DNA from: Gluconacetobacter liquefaciens
GTDB taxonomy: Bacteria > Pseudomonadota > Alphaproteobacteria > Acetobacterales > Acetobacteraceae
Reading direction: 5' to 3'
Length of the DNA stretch: 64,000 bases
NCBI RefSeq assembly: GCF_003350405.1
Contig: NZ_QQAW01000001.1
Location: forward strand, 620,001-684,000
Shown here in pieces: positions 61,206 to 64,000 of this stretch (its first letter is position 1; the number at the start of each line of letters is the position of its first letter). The notes below the pieces were generated by a model, which was not told the DNA's origin, did not search any database, and worked only from the letters and a program-made list of their open reading frames with translations. The position numbers were made by a program, and so were the translations under genes.

Positions 61206-61772
61206 ATGTTCATGACAAATCGCGCTTTCCCGGTTGCGGCCGGGGCGGTGATCCTCGTCGCGCTTTCGGGTGGTGGCGGGCTGCGTGCGCAATCGGTTAG
61301 CGAGCGGTCCGGGATCAATTCCCTGATCGGCGTCAGCCCTTCCACCGCCGATTTCGTGCGGATGGTGGCATTGAGCGACATGTTCGAGATCGAGTCCGCG
61401 AAGCTGGCGCTGGACCAGAGCACGGATGCGAAGGTGCGCGCTTTCGCCCAACGGATGCTGAAGGATCATCAGGCAACAACCACGGAGCTCAAGGCGGCGA
61501 TTGCCGGGCGTGGGGCGATCGATGCGCCGCCGACCGCGCTGGATGACGCGCATGAGACGAAGCTGAATCAGTTGCGCAATCTCAAGGGGCTTGGCTTCGA
61601 TCGGCAGTATCGGACCCAGCAGATTGCGGCGCACGAGGATGCGGTGTCGTTGTTCACGCGATACGCAGAAGGCAAGGAGGATCAGGCGCTGCGCAATTTT
61701 GCCACGCATGCGCTGCCGACGTTGAAGGAGCATCTGCGCATGGCGCAGGCATTGCCGATCATGCACGACTGA
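61206..61772 (+). CDS. DUF4142 exported protein
   Basis: 188-residue protein. Signal peptide FMTNRAFPVAAGAVILVALS ending RAQ, then a four-helix DUF4142 (ferritin-like) domain: STADFVRMVALSDMFEIESA, KLALDQSTDAKVRAFAQRML, KDHQATTTELKAAIAGRG, QQIAAHEDAVSLFTRYAEGK, LRNFATHALPTLKEHLRMAQ. Such proteins are common and stress-linked in alphaproteobacteria; function is not settled. ATG 61206 lies behind AAGGAATTC. Confidence 0.9.
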   Translation: MFMTNRAFPVAAGAVILVALSGGGGLRAQSVSERSGINSLIGVSPSTADFVRMVALSDMFEIESAKLALDQSTDAKVRAFAQRMLKDHQATTTELKAAIAGRGAIDAPPTALDDAHETKLNQLRNLKGLGFDRQYRTQQIAAHEDAVSLFTRYAEGKEDQALRNFATHALPTLKEHLRMAQALPIMHD

Positions 61773-62081
61773 CGGGATGTGTGTGATTTATGGTGTTATT
61801 GAATGAAAGGATCGTTATCAGGTCATCCTGTTTCGGGAATGCAGGTGCGGTCCGGGTGGATGGGGCGGTGGTGGGGGACCGCAAGCTGGTCACACTCCGC
61901 CGGCCGGACGATCCGCCCGCATTCTGTTCCGCCATTGCTCGATTGTTTGCCGGCGAGCCTGATGTGGTGCATCCCGATATCGAACGATCTTCACCCGCAA
62001 CCTCTCGATGCGCATTGCATTCCTCTCTGTGTCGATAGCAGCGCCTGTTTGGGCCTGAGATCGGGCTTGGAATGTGCCGCG
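61773..62081. other. Intergenic region between DUF4142 and lhr genes
   Basis: 309 bp. An 82-codon plus-strand frame at 61790-62038 (starts VLLNERIVIRSSCFGN) is open but has no ribosome-binding site and no recognisable family; it may be a fragment or chance. No terminator-like hairpin was recognised for either flanking gene. Confidence 0.3.
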
Positions 62082-64000
62082 TTACTGATGCCAGCCGAGG
62101 CCTTTCGGCATCATCGAGAAGCCGTGGGCGCGCAGGGCGGCGTCGAGGCACGTTGTCTGCACGGGGTGGTCATTGACCATCTCAAGCGTGAACATGAGGT
62201 GCTTTTCGCGTTTCAGCGCGGCGGCGAGGGCGGACAGGGCGGTGGTGACCCGGTCCGTGTGGGCGGGGTCGTCCGGATCGAGATAGGTCAGCAGGGTGCG
62301 GCCGCCCTGGGTGAGGTAGAAGGCCAGGCGATCGTCCGCGATGACGACGAAGGCGCCGGGGCGGCGCGTCGGACGGGTTGTGGACGGGTGCGGCGGCCAG
62401 GGCAGGGCGGTGCCGAACGGATTGGCGGGGTCGGCTGCCGAAAGTGCGATGGCGAGCGGAGCGGTGGTGGGGCGCTCGGCATGTGTGCGCAGGCGGTCGA
62501 TGGTTGCGCGTTCGGCGAACTGCGTGGCGCCCAGCCCTTCGACGAAGCGGCCGCGCAGGATCTGGCCGGCGTCTTCCATACTGCGGAAAATCGGCTGGAG
62601 GGCGGGGAAGCCGCCGGGCACCGCTTCCGCGATGGTGGCGCCGCGGGTGACGATGCCGTAGCGGTCCAGAAGGCCCTCGGCCAGGGCCAGTGCCCGGGCG
62701 GTGTCGGTGACGGCTTCGCGGGGGAGCAGCGACCAGCGGCCCGACAGGGTGGGGTCGCCCGATGGGCGGGCGAAGGCAGCGCCGTGCAGGCCCCGGTGAC
62801 GCCGCGATCGCTGGACCGGGCGGGGGCGGTGGGTCGCGCGGGCGCCGGAACGGGCGCGCAGTGGCGACCAGCTATCGGTGGTGACGTGGCCGGTCCAGGC
62901 GAGGTCCCATAACGCCGTATCGAGTTCGGAGGCCGTCAGGATCGGGTTGCTGTCCCAGTCGCTGTCCGGTTCCGCCGCCAGCCGGGCGGGGGCCAGCGTG
63001 GCGAGTTGGCGGGCGAAATAGGCGCCGCCATCGGCGAGAATGGCGAGGATGGCGCGCTGGAGCGGCGAGAGAGCCGCCATGCGGTCGGCATCCGGTGGAG
63101 GCGGCAAGGTTTCGGCGGCGAAATCGCTTGGGTGCAGGGACACCAGCCCGTCCTCATTGCCGGGAGTGGCATGGCCGCACCACAGGACGGTGCCGTGGCT
63201 GAGCAGTTCGTCCAGCATCGCCGGGGTGTAGTCGGCGATGCGGGCGCGCAGGATCTGGTTCTCCCACAACGCGGCCGGCAGGGGGACGCCGGCCAGTTGC
63301 TCGATGACCCTGGCGACGCCGTCGATGCCCGCGAGCCGGCCCAGGCCGCCGGGTTCGGCGACCAGGACGTGGCGTTCCAGCAGCAGGCGGGTATAGGCAT
63401 CCTGCCCCGCCGGGCGGGTCGCCGCGCGCGCGGCCTGCAAGGCGCGCAGGCGCAGGCGCTTGAACACGTCATCGGCGACCCACTCATGGGTTGCCAGCGG
63501 GTTGGGGGGCGGTGGGGTTTCGTCCTGTGCTTCCAGCCGGCGTTCGACGCCGAAATTGCCCTTGAGCAGCTTGCCCTGGTCGCGCAGCCGGTCCAGCGCC
63601 GCGTCGGCGACCGAGACGCCGAGGCCGAACCGGAGGGCGAGCGCGTGCGTCGTGAAGGGGCCATGGGTGCGGGCATGGCGGCCGATCAGGTCGCGGAGTG
63701 GATCGGCGGGGGGCGCGAGGAAGATGTCGGGCAGGTTGGGCGGGAGGGTGACCCCCAGCGCGTCGCGCAGGCGGGCGGCGTCCTCGATGGCGGCCCAGCG
63801 TGACTGGCCGGCGATCGTTATGGCGATGATTCGGTGGTCGGCGGCAAGGGTGGCAAGGCTGGTTTCGGCGTTGCCTTCCGCGAGGCGTTGCGCGACCTCC
63901 TGCGCCGATAATGGGCCGAGTTCGCGCAGCAGGTCGGCCACGCCTTCCGGACCCTTTGCGCGGTAGGATGGGGTCAGGCGCTGCAATTCCTGTTCGACCT
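62082..64000 (-). CDS. lhr: Lhr-type ATP-dependent helicase, C-terminal half (runs off right edge)
   Basis: 639 codons of the C-terminal portion of a large helicase-related protein of superfamily 2. Inside the window lie the winged-helix/beta-barrel Lhr core and the C-terminal extension: HARTHGPFTTHALALRFGLG, LLERHVLVAEPGGLGRLAGI, WENQILRARIADYTPAMLDE, GRWSLLPREAVTDTARALAL, AEGLLDRYGIVTRGATIAEA, FVVIADDRLAFYLTQGGRTL. The ATPase domains lie beyond the edge, and the frame is open to base 64000, so no start is assigned. Lhr acts in DNA repair and RNA-DNA hybrid unwinding. Overall match is clear. Confidence 0.92.
   Translation of the reverse strand, partial: VEQELQRLTPSYRAKGPEGVADLLRELGPLSAQEVAQRLAEGNAETSLATLAADHRIIAITIAGQSRWAAIEDAARLRDALGVTLPPNLPDIFLAPPADPLRDLIGRHARTHGPFTTHALALRFGLGVSVADAALDRLRDQGKLLKGNFGVERRLEAQDETPPPPNPLATHEWVADDVFKRLRLRALQAARAATRPAGQDAYTRLLLERHVLVAEPGGLGRLAGIDGVARVIEQLAGVPLPAALWENQILRARIADYTPAMLDELLSHGTVLWCGHATPGNEDGLVSLHPSDFAAETLPPPPDADRMAALSPLQRAILAILADGGAYFARQLATLAPARLAAEPDSDWDSNPILTASELDTALWDLAWTGHVTTDSWSPLRARSGARATHRPRPVQRSRRHRGLHGAAFARPSGDPTLSGRWSLLPREAVTDTARALALAEGLLDRYGIVTRGATIAEAVPGGFPALQPIFRSMEDAGQILRGRFVEGLGATQFAERATIDRLRTHAERPTTAPLAIALSAADPANPFGTALPWPPHPSTTRPTRRPGAFVVIADDRLAFYLTQGGRTLLTYLDPDDPAHTDRVTTALSALAAALKREKHLMFTLEMVNDHPVQTTCLDAALRAHGFSMMPKGLGWHQ

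Noticed and set aside
61790-62038. 82-codon frame before lhr
   Set aside because: No ribosome-binding site, no family and mixed codon use; kept only as a note in the intergenic entry.

Overview
The window is GC-rich DNA from an alphaproteobacterium, most probably an acetic acid bacterium (Acetobacteraceae, Gluconacetobacter/Komagataeibacter-like). The grounds are a respiratory pyruvate oxidase (PoxB), YqhD- and PQQ-era style aldehyde metabolism, an LrgAB pair, a glycogen/trehalose operon and several FecI/FecR/TonB receptor units. This placement rests on gene content, not on a search. No rRNA, tRNA, CRISPR array or intact insertion sequence was seen.

Layout. 0-7.2 kb: two FecI-FecR-TonB receptor units transcribed outward from a shared 160-bp intergenic region that holds two Fur-box-like sites; the left receptor runs off the window edge. 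7.4-11.1 kb: a translationally coupled membrane protein/XRE regulator pair with a clear palindromic operator, a TetR/acrylyl-CoA reductase (AcuI-type) pair, and an MFS carboxylate transporter. 11.4-24.0 kb: a six-gene operon glgA-glgB-glgX-treZ-malQ-treY, mostly with overlapping stop/start codons, for making, branching and trimming glycogen and converting it to trehalose. 24.1-28.3 kb: low-affinity phosphate transporter, OprB-type porin and PPK2, probably one phosphate/polyphosphate unit. 28.6-36.6 kb: globin-coupled chemoreceptor, an esterase-like hydrolase, a POT peptide transporter, yqhD with its TetR regulator, lrgA-lrgB, and a flavin reductase-like protein.

36.8-39.9 kb: a Tat-exported flavin amine oxidase-like enzyme overlapping a c-type cytochrome, which suggests a periplasmic amine/amino-acid dehydrogenase feeding the respiratory chain, next to a broken di-haem peroxidase remnant. 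39.9-40.8 kb: an unusual 0.9-kb non-coding stretch with a divergent 322-bp tandem duplication carrying perfect DnaA boxes. 40.8-44.8 kb: a RmlB-like dehydratase lacking its catalytic Glu, MFS and SugE/Gdx exporters, and a LysR regulator. 44.9-49.3 kb: HglS-AmaA-AmaB lysine/pipecolate catabolism, linked functionally to lysine 6-dehydrogenase plus an Lrp regulator at 54.8-56.5 kb. The rest holds a frameshifted hydrolase, Nudix, YceI, a TetR/MFS pair with two perfect palindromes, UrcA, PoxB, MAPEG, small secreted and stress proteins (KGG, DUF4142), and the C-terminal half of helicase Lhr running off the right edge.

At whole-window scale the plus strand is C-rich on the left and G-rich on the right irrespective of gene direction, switching at about 23.5-28 kb. 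With the DnaA boxes at 40.2-40.6 kb this raises the possibility that the window lies at or near the replication origin.
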